From: Ricordea florida
Lineage: Eukaryota > Cnidaria > Anthozoa > Corallimorpharia > Ricordeidae
Reading direction: 5' to 3'
Assembly (NCBI GenBank): GCA_949710005.1
Contig: OX453277.1
Location: forward strand, 2,955,001-3,019,000
DNA: 64,000 nt
This document shows positions 23,043 to 36,781 of this stretch, piece by piece. The notes beneath the pieces are model-generated. The model was not told the DNA's origin, did not search any database, and saw only the letters and a program-made list of their open reading frames with translations. How positions within the stretch are numbered: position 1 is the first letter of the stretch; the number at the start of each line of letters is the position of its first letter. Made by a program: the position numbers and the translations under genes.

Positions 23043-24708
23043 CTTTATGCTAAGAATACAGCTTAAGGCAACCAAGTAAAAGTAATACCGTATTTGAAAT
23101 TTGTGCCCTAGGCCTGAATTATGAACATGCTTTTGTGTCCATGGTAGCACTTTCAGATCAAGCAGAACTTTGGTTAAAGAATTGTTTATGGGAGATCAAG
23201 ATTCTATCAGGTTAACCATATCATTTTTACTTTGTGTTAAATATAAGCATGTTAGTGCTGTAGAGTATGGATTTTTTCAAATTAACCAAGCCTCAAATTT
23301 GATTGAATCTCAAATGTTATTTAAATTAAAAAGCATGGACACATATTTTTACATTTAAATAATAAGCTGTTAAGTTTGTATAATAGTATATAATCATTTC
23401 TTGGTCTGACAATTTAGATAAATTTCTGCCCAACTCAGTGCTTATTAAAGAAGCACAGCATCTTAATGCAGTGGTGAATTCTGTGGATAGTTACATAGTG
23501 TACAGTTCATCTAAAATTTAATGTTGTACAGATATTGGTTTCTAAAGATTGATTTAAGTTATGACCTTGTATAAGTCATTATTCATAGCTCATATCTGCA
23601 TGTCTGTGCCAAAGATATGTTGCTTATTTTTCTAGTGTGTAGTGAAAAAAAGGTTGAAATACAGTGTATAGTAAAAATTATTTAAGTCAAAATTGTTTTC
23701 ATGTGTATTATGATCATTTGAGCTGCTTATTATAATTTATCAGTGTCATCTACATGTACAAAAATGCTGGAACAAACAAAGATGACCTTGAGTTTTCGAA
23801 CATTAAGGGCACACATTTAATACAAATACAAAATACAATATAAAACATTCACCATTCATAGAGTAATGAATCTCTAAAACTGTACTCCACAAGTTAATAA
23901 TATTGTATGTCATTTCTACCACACATTTTACTACACTAATGGTCAGTGATTATGGCTTCTGTCATCTTAGGATGATTGTCAACATCTCAAGCAGTAAACT
24001 TTAAGAACCAGTTATTTACTGAAAAAATGAAGCCTTTGCTTCGTTAAAATTGGAAGGGATCGAAAATCACCAATTTGAAATTCCTGTAATGAAGTTAATT
24101 CACATTGAGTGACCAGGTATTGAGTTCTGTCCTTGTGCACCAGTACACAAGAGCCAATACAAAAGACCAAACAATACATCAGAACTAAACAATGACTCCT
24201 AAACAAAGAAAATACAATGGTTATTCCCTAGTGTACCAGTATACAAGGACAGAACCAAGTATTGACTACTGATTCTGGTGTGGTATAAACAAGATTAAAA
24301 GCTTAAGCTAGACCAGCTCAAATTCAATTTAGACAATGGATTTGTTTAAAGAACTGGCCCTAAATGTTTTTTAATACACTTGAGGATACTTAAAAAAATT
24401 TCAGTATAACAGTAACTAAAAAAAAACACTTAGGTTGTTGTTCAAAATGTTGAACAAGAAAGTAACTAAAATAAATTCCTTGAGATTTCCCTTATTTGTT
24501 ACACCAACCAACCTATGATAACATCATTACTGAATAATTGCCAGTGCCAATAAACCTAAACATTTCATAGCCAATCACTCCTGAACAAACTCCACGTCAA
24601 AATTAAATTGGTGATTGTTATTAATTAATCTCTCTTCAGGGATAACTAAATGTATCGTATGACAAACATCACAATTCAATTTTAAAGTAGTCCTTCCAAA
24701 GGTGACCT
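23043..24708. other. Converging 3' UTR region of STPG-like and elongin C genes
   Basis: The two genes converge here, with about 1.67 kb between stop codons. I could not place polyadenylation sites with confidence. An inverted repeat (GTATTGAGTTCTGTCCTTGT at 24117, mirrored near 24236-24266) could be a MITE relic in the elongin C 3' UTR. Confidence 0.45.
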
Positions 24709-26408
<1,700 letters not shown>

Positions 26409-26499
26409 TGCTGATGAATACAAAGGAAAAAAGGTTGGTGGGCTGAATCCCATAAAAGTATCAAGTCATATTAACCTTTGCAAAGGACCAAAAAAAAAA

Positions 26500-26830
26500 A
26501 TTCTTACCTTTAAACCCCAAAATGACCACTGAAAACTGCCTATTTCAAAACCCAAAACTGACCAAAAAGACTAGCAGTAAGCAGTAGAAATGTCGCAATC
26601 AACATCCAGTGACTACATTGAGTGAAAAAAGAAGAATTTATTACCAAAAACAAAGATTTGGCTATTTTTTTACCCCCAACAATGACCACCAAAATCAACC
26701 TATTTTTACAACCAAAAAAAAAATGGCCAAAAACTGCTTCTTTTCAACCTTTCCAATATGATCACCAAACACTACCTATTTGTAACCTCCAAAAATGACC
26801 ACCAGAAAACTTCAATATTTTTTACCCCCA
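26500..26830. repeat. Degenerate minisatellite in the ELOC 5' UTR intron
   Basis: Irregular repeats of a unit like CCCCAAAAATGACCACC followed by AAAACTGCCTATTTTTA, spacing roughly 55-70 bases. Simple-sequence origin; no coding value. Confidence 0.55.
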
Positions 26831-27744
26831 TATCATAAATGTGCTTACATGTAGCTCCTTTATGGAAAGGACAATGCTATGCACTTTACAGTTACATGTA
26901 GTACAGTTAGTTGCTGTATAACAAAGGGATAAAATTAGACAAAATATAATTTGCAGAATTGAAATTGGAATGAGATTCTGTAGGAATAAAACTAAATAAT
27001 TTATCATTTCCTGATGAATAAAAATTGGGTTATTTGATAATCATTGATAAGTTTACAATTTTCCCAGTTATTGCTTCTGTATCATCACTGTTTCCTTGAC
27101 AATGTGTATATCTTTCAGTATAAGCAGAATAATGATCGCTTCCGTGCTTGGTTATGTGGCCCTCCAGCACCATATCATAAGATCCACCAATGCAAAATTA
27201 CTATTGGCATGCGTGATATAAAATCCAAGAAACAAAGATTTATTTCAGTAAACAGAGTAAGTTCTTCAATGCAAATTACATAATATGTACAGTATTTACG
27301 AATTACACATAAGCTGGCAGATTTTTGTGGATCTTTGTGCATCGTTTGAGCGATTCTTTCAAGACATTCCTTGAATACCCAAAGCACGAAAAGCGACTCC
27401 AGAAGAAATGTACCGGTATTAAATAAAAGTTGTTTTCTTTGTAAATTTGTACATGTGATGCGATAGTCCATTCAAATAATTACTCTATACTTCAGCCAAA
27501 ATCGTCGACCGACACTAGCAAGTAATGTTACTTAAACTCTATAGAGAGAAGCGTCTATATATGATGCAGTGGGGTGGAATCCAAAGGAAAATCGACTTAA
27601 CCGTGTTTTTCGTGAACAAAAAACGCGGTGATACGCCATTGTGACAGCATACACAACCCTCAAACTTGTGCACAACACGCAGAATAGAAATCACTCACGT
27701 ACAGAAAAAAAAGGATTTCAATTTAGTTTCTTCACCGTACTTAC

Positions 27745-27815
27745 CTCTTAACGGTCTAAACGTGCTAGCAGCAAACCCACAACGACCTCAGAATGCCCAA
27801 AAAGGAACACAACTT
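27745..27815 (-). other. ELOC: Probable 5' UTR exon of elongin C
   Basis: A strong donor (AAGAG|GTAAGTACG on the minus strand, GT at 27743-27744) pairs with the acceptor at 26411-26412 just before the ATG. A TATAAAG motif lies 26-33 bases upstream of the suggested start. The upper limit is an estimate from the TATA position. Confidence 0.5.
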
Positions 27816-27840
27816 TCACTTTTGCTATCGACGGAGAGAC

Positions 27841-27848
27841 TCTTTATA
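27841..27848 (-). promoter_or_regulatory. ELOC: Candidate TATA box of elongin C
   Basis: TATAAAGA on the minus strand, about 30 bases before the inferred start of the 5' UTR exon. Confidence 0.35.
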
Positions 27849-27962
27849 TTCCTGATCTCATCAACATAGCCCAGGCTCCCGAACCCGACGGCCTTTAGTT
27901 TCAGTTTAGGCACGGGTCGGGCCTCATTTGAAAATTGAAATCCTTGCATTGACTTTGTCACG

Positions 27963-28177
27963 CTCTGGGGCCGGTTGTTCGAAAGCCGATTAGCGCTAAT
28001 CCAGGGTTAAATTTTAACCCGGGTTTCTTCTTCTATATTTTTTTCGAGCTTACAATCGTCAAATTGTATTCAAAAAGAATTACACTGAATGTGCTTTTTA
28101 AGTTCTCATATCTGCATTTAAATTTCACTCTAACCCTGGGTTACCTTATCCCTGCTTCCAACAACCCGGCCCTAGAG
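27963..28177. mobile_element. MITE with 'GGGCCGGTTGTT' terminal inverted repeats
   Basis: Left end CTCTGGGGCCGGTTGTTCGA, with GATTAGCGCTAATCCAGGGTT inside, is mirrored by CTAACCCTGGGTTA and CCAACAACCCGGCCCTAGAG. Length about 215 bases; no coding capacity. Confidence 0.7.
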
Positions 28178-28403
28178 TCACACGATGCCTCGCATGTAAC
28201 CTATGATTAAATTTCCTTTTGTGTTCAGGATTGCCTTAATAAGGAGGCGCACCTTTCTCACTTTCACCAACTTTTGCGTTCCACCGAAAAAAGAACAAAA
28301 AAAGAAAAACAACAACAACAACAAAAAAAAGCTTGTCGTAGCTATGCGTCTAGCAGAAAAAACTTGGAAAAGGTGTCCTCCAACTCAACCAAGATCGAGG
28401 TCC

Positions 28404-28930
28404 GGGGGGGGGGGGAACTCCCATACATTACCTATACGGGTATGTGCCGCCCAACGGGGTCGTGATTTTGAAGCTCCTGATTTAGAACGGGGTATCCATT
28501 TCAGAGGCGTTTTCTAGAACGGGGTATAATATTTCGAACGCACGAAAGCTCCAGTTTTGTAAGCAGCCATTTGAAATTATTCAAGTACAGATTGTTTTTA
28601 AAAATACGGTTCAAGGCGTTAACAAGCAAACTGTTGTACTCTCACCCTGTGTTTTAGCGTGCAGGGTGGGCGTATTTTGGCGCGAGCTGCGAGCACTCAC
28701 TCTGCCATCTTGGATAAATAGGCGCAGAACGAGTCCATAATATACCCGCGGGATATGAAGACAGGGCTATTTCAATTTACAAACTTTCTAGAACGGAGTA
28801 TAAAAAATTGGGCCATTTCCAGAACAGGGTATCAGTTTTACAGCGAATTATAGAACGGGGTATTAAAAATTGGCCCTTTCCTAGAACGGGACATCACCCA
28901 AAAAATACTAAAGTACCCCCCTCCCCCAGA
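28404..28930. repeat. Interspersed repeat with 'TAGAACGGGGTAT' motifs
   Basis: Flanked by a G-run on the left (28404-28415) and CCCCCCTCCCCCAG on the right. Inside, TAGAACGGGGTAT or a close variant occurs about six times at irregular spacing. The open frames around it are shadows. Probably a non-autonomous transposon; the ends resemble an inverted repeat. Confidence 0.55.
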
Positions 28931-29030
28931 TCGAAGTCAACAGTATAAATAAAGAGGTTATCTTTTTTTCTTTTTTGTTGCTTTGACAGCTCAGTATACA
29001 TTATATATATAGAAAATGGAATTAACAACT

Positions 29031-32000
29031 TCATTTCTCTGCGCCTTGCCTAGCAAGGCTGTCTGCAGCTTCATTTCCAGGCACACCTTGATGTCCTGGG
29101 ACATGTGTCTGGCAAAAAGGTAAAACAAAAGGAAATGATAGTTAAACACTTTAAGTTGTAATTTATTAGTCACTAACAACAAAATGAAAACCCTTGATGG
29201 CCCTTGATTGAATTGTTGATTTATGATGCAAAAGACAAAACAGTTATCTCTCAGAAAACCATTGGAATGCCAATGACTACTTGATTCTATTCAGGATGTA
29301 ATGGATCAAACATGACATACAGCATTTCACCTAGAATAAACCAATGAGAAGGGAGCTGAAAATACAACCTACAGAGCAGTATTTTCCACAAAATGTGACA
29401 TGTTAGATATGTGATGAAAAATACATGCAACAAGTGTTTAATATAGCTTCCCGATTGAATTGATTTTGGGGAAAAAATTAATGAAAAATCACGATATGTT
29501 TGATCAGATGTCCAATCACGTGTAAATCACAGTGCTTGGTCTCTAGGTTGTCTTGGTTTGTTGTTTATTTTGTTACCCAGCCACATGAGATGTAGCAATG
29601 TAAGAAATGCATAATGTCCACTGTGTTGTAATGACACAGACTTACCCATTTAACATCAATTTCATCACATAATGCAAGCAGTGCTTGAAATTCAGCCTTA
29701 TTCTTGACTTCCATCCCATTAACAGTTTTCCAACCATTTTTCTTCCATCTTATACACCAATCTGTTGCTCCTACAACCAAAGATTAAAAATAAGTTTATT
29801 GCAGGGTTACCCTAACCATTACATTAACAGTACCCATTTATAAACCTGGTGTGTGGTTCAAACCCTCAACTTTGTGATTGTAAGTCTGCATCATGAGCAC
29901 CTATGACACCCACGGTCAAGTGTCGATCGCTACTAGTGATAGACCCGCGATCAACACTCAGCAGTCGGTGGGTACTCAGTCAAGAGTCGGCTGACATATC
30001 GCTAGTATCGATCGACACTCGACCGCTGGTGTCATCAGTGCACATGATCTGTAAGTATCACATACTAGCCACTAAACTGATGTGGAACTGCTAGTTAAGG
30101 CAAATAAACTAACTTTCTAATTTGTTGCATTAAATTTTGGGACAATCAATTCTTTGTTTTAGTAGGAACAATGGATATGTTTTGCTTACCATTTATGGTG
30201 TATTTGCTATCAGTTTTAATCTCTAGAGATCTGTATCCCAGGGACTTGGCTATTTCAAGGGCTTTGACAGCTGCCTGTAAAAGAACACAATGGGAAGAAA
30301 AATTATAAGCCTGTAATGTTGTTAACACTAATTCACAATCATACTAAGAGAGCAAAGACAGAGTTCATACAAATTCTCCTTATTATCTAACAATTACTCT
30401 TTGAAATCAAGGCAAATAGAAGATAAATATTAATTTTCTCAGGGCACTATTCAGTAAGGTTGAAGAAAATAATAAACCTCAGTCACTTGTCTCAGAAACA
30501 GCTGAAAAGCAAGAACTGACACCAGCCAAAACTCCCTTGCACAAGGATTTCCCAGAATCCCTGGCACTATTCACCTTGTAGGAGATGGATAGTGTTGAAA
30601 ATCCCAAGATGGCAAGCAAATAAGGTTACCTACTTGAAATGCCATATTTGCTGAATTAGCATAAACTAATATCATCACCACAAGGGTAGAGAATGAAATC
30701 TACTGAATACCAAGCTCTGTTATGCCATATATTATTTGCACTTCTGATATCTATACATGCATTTTTAAACAATATTCTTATATGATGGCTATACCATTAT
30801 TTCAGCTCTTTGATTGGTTTGCTCTCCTTGCAGCCGTTCACTTACATTTCTGAAAGAAAACAGTACAGTTGGTGAAAGAAAGCTGACTGATCTATTCAGA
30901 AAAACAATACTATCTTTCTATCCCATGCAAGTTTTATACATTTATTATTGTGCAGTGAGGTCAGCCTTAGGTTTTAATTGGGGAAGAGATAATGTGACTC
31001 TAAATTCTCTGAAAATAATTTTTGTATGACAGGATATATGCAGGCAGAATTTAGATATCTAATGGCATTTTCATTTTCATGGAAATTAGCAGGAAGAAAC
31101 AGAAAAGTAACCTGCATGGTAATGCACTGCTGAGTAGCACTGTGTCATATTATGACACAGTGTTGTATTAATTGAAATAAAATATCCGAAGTACTGTTTC
31201 AAAAGTACAGGTGTACCTGACGTAAAACTGTTTATGACTTACTGTTTATCTTCAGGTCCCCAATAAACTCCAATTCCTGCCTTTGCACCTTTCCGCCCAT
31301 TCTTTGAACAGCAACCATCAGTATACACAACGGGTCGACTGAATGATATAATCTCATCTGAAGAGGGCACTTGACCGCACAAAGGAACTGAGCTGAAAAT
31401 TGGTGACAATGTACTCAGACAAGGTTTGTGATATTTCAACTTTCGTTGGTTAGCAGACCAATCGCATTCATCTAAACTTCTCTTTTTACTGACCTGTGAT
31501 AATTAAAAGACCAAAGATAAAAAACCCTGGGGTACAGTAAATTTTCATGTCTTGATGTGATTTAAGCAGTAATACCAAAACCTTTGGTAAACTGTGAAAA
31601 ACAATTTTGCTAGATTTTGACTACCCCATACATCACTATGCATGCTGTAGCAGTACTGTTTCAATCCCTCAAATCAAGATACATTTGTACACAAATTACC
31701 CTCTACAATTTATAGTACAACATGCATTATAAAGTATGGGATGATATGGAATCTCATCAACAATTTCTTATGTATTTTATTTAAAAATCACATTTCTGTT
31801 CAGTTACAAGAACATAACAGAGACATAAAGTACTGTAAATGCAATAAATGTTAATGAAAGATATTTTGGAAAGAAATGAATGATTGCTGTAATCAACATG
31901 TTTTCAGTTTTAACAATTTTTCAGCTGCTTACTGTTGCAGTTAAGGAACCCAGTGGTCCAGAAACAAATTGCTGTGCGTCGCCTTCAGTGGGAAACTTTT

Positions 32001-32737
32001 TATATCTTGCCCCAGGATATCCTTTGACCTGCAACTCACACTCTGCCCTGAAATGACAAGCACAACTAGTCTCAGTGGTTGTTTGTCCAAGTGCTGATAG
32101 TTCTGAAAACAACTGTTGTTGATGCTGACTGATGTTTTGACAACCTGAGTGGAAGTCATTGCATGAGTCTCTTTGCTAATCAGGCTGTCAAAACATCAGT
32201 CAACATCAACTATAGTTCTTTTAAGAATTACCTACACCCTGATAATCAAATTTAGCCAACAACTAGACTAGAATAGGGAAATTTATGCTGCTGTTTGGTC
32301 GGCTTCTCTCTCTCCCGCTCACTCACTACGCATCCAAAAAAATGTAAGCACAACACAGCGTAGATGTCAACATAAAAAATTAATGAGTGTGGCACAGTGT
32401 GATCCCACAAACCCCCCACCCCCCCCCCCCCACACACACACCCACACACATCTCCTTTGAAAAATCCTAGCTATGCCCCCTCTTTCCTATCCAGTGCACA
32501 ATCTTTGTCCATAACCACTTTTGCAAAAGACTGTTGTGACATTTTAACTATTGCATTGTCTTTTTCGTAATGCCATGGAAAGTAGGCGTATATATAATGT
32601 AGTTATCATGTCTTTCTTGTTTCCATGCCTTACCATGTTCGAAATACTCCCGTTTTTCTTCCTATTCTCACGGCATAGAAAGCATCCTTTCGTCCCATTG
32701 TTAAGACACTGTATAAATGTCTGAGTTTAAAGATCAT
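29031..32737 (-). CDS. RNASEH1: Ribonuclease H1
   Basis: Seven coding exons on the minus strand: 32634-32698 (or from 32737), 31933-32047, 31243-31493, 30795-30849, 30190-30274, 29646-29770, 29031-29108; phases all fit. From the Met at 32698 the protein is 257 residues, from the upstream in-frame Met at 32737 it is 270. The N-terminal hybrid-binding domain reads [20 protein letters not shown] and [11 protein letters not shown]; a linker follows; the catalytic domain carries the acidic residues in [12 protein letters not shown] (Asp), QRAEIM (Glu), IKTDSKY (Asp) and NEAAD (Asp), plus [11 protein letters not shown] with the loop His. It degrades RNA in RNA:DNA hybrids in nucleus and mitochondria. 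The upstream frame closes at a TAG a short way 5' of 32737, so that Met is the first available. Vertebrate RNase H1 also uses two starts. Confidence 0.96.
29903..30035. mobile_element. Short MITE in RNASEH1 intron 5
   Basis: Left ATGACACCCACGGTCAAGTG then TCGATCGCTACTAGTGAT; the right end mirrors it imperfectly (CGATCGACACTCGACCGCTG then GTGTCAT). About 133 bases, GC-richer than the intron. Confidence 0.65.
32401..32450. repeat. C-run and CA microsatellite
   Basis: CCCCACCCCCCCCCCCCAC then (CA)n in RNASEH1 intron 1. Low complexity only. Confidence 0.85.
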
Positions 32738-33713
32738 TAGTAGGCAGGACCAATGCCATGTCTAATTGAGATCAAATTTATAGAGCTAACAACTTTTCCA
32801 AATATCCCCCCACTTTAAAATGGCGCGCGCTACTCGAGCTGTGTAGCCGCTCACTTATCGTTGCTGGCCTCGTACACGATGTACCTAAAGACTGGGCACT
32901 CTTATCAGTTCAACGGGGGGCGCATGGGAAGCGCAAGAGTCTGGGAATGGATAGAGTGCTACATCTATCAGAATGCGACTTCGTGTAGAAGTATTGCCAG
33001 ATCAGGTATTAAACAGTACTGAGGGATGCCTGCGAGCTGGATTTTGCGATGATTCAACGCAAGAAAATCATGTCGGATCTCGAGAGCTTTCTCTAAATGG
33101 ACTATCAAAATAAAGGCTGTAAATCAGAAATCGATAAACAATGCATAACTCGAAAATAAAATGTTCGTTGATTTTCTACTAATGGCATAAGATTAGTCGT
33201 TCTTGTTTCCAGAAAACTAATTACTCGCCTCGTCGACTCAGTGTTGACTCATGTAACAATATAAGACGTGTTATGACTAATTATCTCCCAAGCGTTTCAT
33301 ATTACTTTAGAATATAATTATCTCCCAAGCGTTTCATATTACTTTAGAATATAATTATCTCCCAAGCGTTTCATATTACTTTAGAATATAATTATCTCCC
33401 AAGCGTTTCATATTACTTTAGAATATAATTATCTCCCAAGCGTTTCATATTACTTTAGAATATAAATACCATTTGACTGATTACAAAAAAAATGTTATCA
33501 TGACTATGATTACAGACCGAATTGGACGACACGAAGTCTTATTACCAATTAATCATAAAAATTACAATTGCCGAGAAAAGAAGAAGAGCCAAATCAAGTT
33601 ATGAAAGAAAGTATTGTCATTGTTCAAGGGAAGAAAATTCTGAGTTGTATTGAATCAAAAGCCCCAACTTAGGAGTCTGTACTCCGTTTCTATGGTGACT
33701 GAAACCAAGTTTG

Positions 33714-33746
<33 letters not shown>

Positions 33747-35560
33747 GATTGGCTCATTGAACCGTATTATAACAAGCTGTCCGATAACAAACTGTCCCAT
33801 AACAACTTGGCAAGTGAATTAGGGGAAAATAAGAGTTTTTAAACCAACCACAATCGAGGAAATTGGAATTTTTATGATTAGGAATGCTATGGCGATCTCG
33901 TTCTGTGAACCAATCTCGAATCAATAAAGGATCTTGGGTTGTTGAGTCTAGTCTGAGGATTTTAAAAATAGCGGAAACTACATAGGTTTACTTGGTTTTT
34001 CAAAACCAATATTTTTACTCTCAGATCATGAGATCATGACCTTTTTCAAATCCCGCCATCCGGTTGTCAGCTGTCCCGGAAATGAAAACTAAACAATTCT
34101 TTTAATGTGGCATATATGAGATTAGAGTGCAGTCATTGTACATAGGGTTTCCTTCTTAGTCCTTTATGAATACTAAATTGATCACAGTTCCTCTTCAAAT
34201 CCGAGCTTTATATGTGACAATTGGTCTCCACTTTCTCGGGATTGTCAGTGATTATAAAATGTAGCCTATAGAATCACAACTATCTCAGGAACGGGAAGGA
34301 ATTAGAACACACCAAAACGTTCTGTTCTCTAAGGAATGAGAGAAATGCCCAGTACTAAAAATATATACAGGACAGCTCTCTGTCAGTTTATTTTTCCCAC
34401 TTTGACAGTTTTGAGGCCGTTTGTTGGAGACCTATAAGTAAGAGATTGCGTTTTATTGGAGAGCCTGTGTAAATATGCTCTATTTGCATCAAGGGTTTCC
34501 TGACACGGCGCCATGGACAAAAGAACAGGTGAATGGTTGTTTGGGGGATTGAAACCTTCTCAGTACTGAAGCAAACACCAACATGGCAATGAAGGCAGAG
34601 CTGTGTGACAAACTTAACCACACGATGATTTTGGCAAATTTCGTCTCTCTTCTGTGCTAAAATAGTGAAAAGGTAAGTAAAATACTGCACCGTTAATCTC
34701 TCATCTCTAAATAATTGCGTTTTGCACTCATTTTATTTCCGTGCAGTATGGTTCATTGCGTTGCGAGACTTCCATGACATTTTTCGTTGCGAGTTTTAGA
34801 CGGAGAAATGACCAAGCCGAGCAGGTTAATCAGTCGAGGAGGCAATTTGCACCAATCTCCTTTTCCAAGAAGAAAAGAACGCACGTAAGGTATAGGTTGT
34901 TTAAAAAGCTGAATTTGAAGACGTTTTATACACTTATAACTAGTTGCCTGCCTTCACTGAAAGTAGATCATGCTTCTTTTTTGACTTCATATTGTCAGTG
35001 CTGTAATTACATAGGATTTCGAACCAAATCAGCACAAAAATAACCTTAACTTGATGTCATGTTTTACAAATTTTTGAATTTGTTGACAATTGTACTTGAG
35101 AAGTATTGGAGAACTGAAGTCGAACCCGGCAGATACTGAATTCTGTTTGTACCGTTTCCTAAAATTTTGAAGTTGTTTCTTGTGTTATTGGTTCTGTGGC
35201 GATTATTGTCTGAGCACGACAGCGTATAGTAAGCTTTCTATGCCGAGCTGCAAAGGGCATAGAATCTGCTTTTCCTCTGGAGTGAAGGGCGGTATTGCAA
35301 AGTTACGACAAAATTAAAATATAAGTCGTCACTAGACAAGCATCTCACGGCAATGCACAAATGATATGGTTTCGCATTTAAAGTCACATTCTGGATTTGT
35401 TTATGACATAAATGAACGATTCCCTTGAACCTTATCCTCTCCATGATTCAAACTGTTAACTCCATTTTAAACTGATGGTGCTCTCAATTTTCGTTCGTAT
35501 ATGACTGAAACCCTAATAAATCATCTACTACTATAAAAACCCGTCCCTCAACCTAAAGGC
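32738..35560. other. Intergenic region upstream of RNASEH1
   Basis: Holds the RNASEH1 promoter side and a 37-base tandem array (33278-33462). A plus-strand open stretch at 34741-34890 ends in a fair donor (ACGCAC|GTAAGG) but has no recognisable product. I see no other gene. Confidence 0.45.
33278..33462. repeat. 37-base tandem repeat x5
   Basis: Unit starts TAATTATCTCCCAAGCGTTT and ends TTTAGAATA; five copies, essentially identical, so recently expanded. Confidence 0.95.
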
Positions 35561-35564
35561 ACAC

Positions 35565-35950
35565 TCCTGAACAGCACTGTACTGTAGTACTGTGTGCTTT
35601 ACCGACTATAAAGAGTGGTCACGGACTAGTTTTTCATCCATGGATGAAACTATGCAATGTGACCATTCCTTTAAAAGCTACTGAACACTACTCAGTTTTC
35701 TGTGGTATTTTTTTTTACTATACAGTGTGGTGTTAACTTTTTCACCAGTGGATCCAACCATGTAGTGTGACCATTATTTGGAAAGCTACTGAACAGTACT
35801 ATACCGTTGTATTGTTTGTTTTACTACTCAGTGTGGTTCTAACTTTTTCACCTGTGGATCAAACCATGCAGTGTGACCATTCTTTTGAAAGCAACAGAAC
35901 AGTACCTTATTGTAGTACTGTTTTTCTTTTTACTATGCAGGGTGGTGTAT
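35565..35950. repeat. About 108-base satellite, four tandem copies
   Basis: The marker CATGCAGTGTGACCATT (with variants) recurs at about 35654, 35759 and 35866, spacing 105-110. Each unit also carries TTTTCACCTGTGGATC and TTTACTATACAGTGTGG. Copies are diverged by about 15-20% by eye. Confidence 0.8.
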
Positions 35951-35975
35951 TTTCCCAGGGGTCGTGCTGAGTGCA

Positions 35976-36084
35976 ATGGAAAGCGGACGCGAAGAATCGT
36001 TCTTCAATGAATTGTGCAGGGAGTGGAGGTCGGGAAGTCTAGCCGTTACAACAGAATCCTTCAAAGCATTTCTTGGTGTTGTAG
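35976..36084 (+). other. Candidate first coding exon, product unknown
   Basis: An ATG (35976) opens a 36-codon frame beginning MESGREESFFNELCREW, ending at a donor GTTGTAG|GTACCC in phase 1. Its base composition is more balanced than its surroundings. It can be joined in frame to 41287-41417. I do not recognise the family; it could be chance. Confidence 0.25.
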
Positions 36085-36469
36085 GTACCCTTTTCTCTCT
36101 TAAACGATCATTTTATTCTTCCTAAGTACATTTATCGGTCTATGACATCTTTGCAGCCCCTTCATGCACTCATTCATGCAGAAGCACGCATCGAGTTGTT
36201 GTAGAGAGTGAGATTTAGGCATAAAAAGAAATATCCGAGGACGAAATTGGAAGTCGCTATTTGTTACGTCACAAAATAAGGGTGTGAACAACCACTGAGC
36301 AACCTACTGCAGTTGTAGCCAAATGAAAATTTCACTTGGTGAAACGGCTTTAATATAAGCAACTTGTGAACGCCAAAACGGCAGTTCTGTACGGAAATAA
36401 ATGGGAACTGAAACGAGTTTCTGGACATTCCCTTGCAAATTTTCAGGGAAGGACGGTATGTACATCTAA

Positions 36470-36778
36470 GGGACGGACCATTAGAAAAGTGATGGGGTGG
36501 GGGGGAGGGGGGGGGTGGGAAAAAAAAAACAAAAAAAAATTCATGCAAGGGAAAATGCCAAGAAAAAAAATTCATGCAAGGAAGAAGGTAAAAAAAAAAA
36601 AAAAAATTCGTGCAGAAGGAAGGGTCCAATTGTGACTTTTTCACACGTAGTAAAAAAAATTCGTGCAGAGGGGTTCACCTGAAAAAAAATTCCTACACAA
36701 GTAGTGAGCGAAAAAAAAAATTCGTGCAAGCTGAAAATTCCCCACCCACCCCCCATGACTTTTCTAATGGTCCGTCCC
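36470..36778. mobile_element. Harbinger-like MITE, copy 1, TAA target duplication
   Basis: Termini GGGACGGACCATTAGAAAAG and CTTTTCTAATGGTCCGTCCC, flanked by TAA at 36467-36469 and 36779-36781. The inside is poly-G, then poly-A blocks each followed by TTCATGCAAGG or TTCGTGCAG. A second copy in reverse orientation is at 58260-58540. A 3-base TWA target is typical of PIF/Harbinger elements. Confidence 0.85.
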
Positions 36779-36781
36779 TAA

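Noticed and set aside
33278..33462. CRISPR-like array
   Set aside because: The 37-base units are contiguous with no spacers, in a eukaryotic genome; a plain tandem repeat.
34741..35043. Possible first exon upstream of RNASEH1 in divergent orientation
   Set aside because: A fair donor exists at about 34888, but no matching downstream exon or family was found, so it is only mentioned in the gap note.
36366..36756. Lys-rich or Phe-rich open frames on both strands
   Set aside because: Produced by poly-A/poly-T blocks inside the Harbinger-like MITE.
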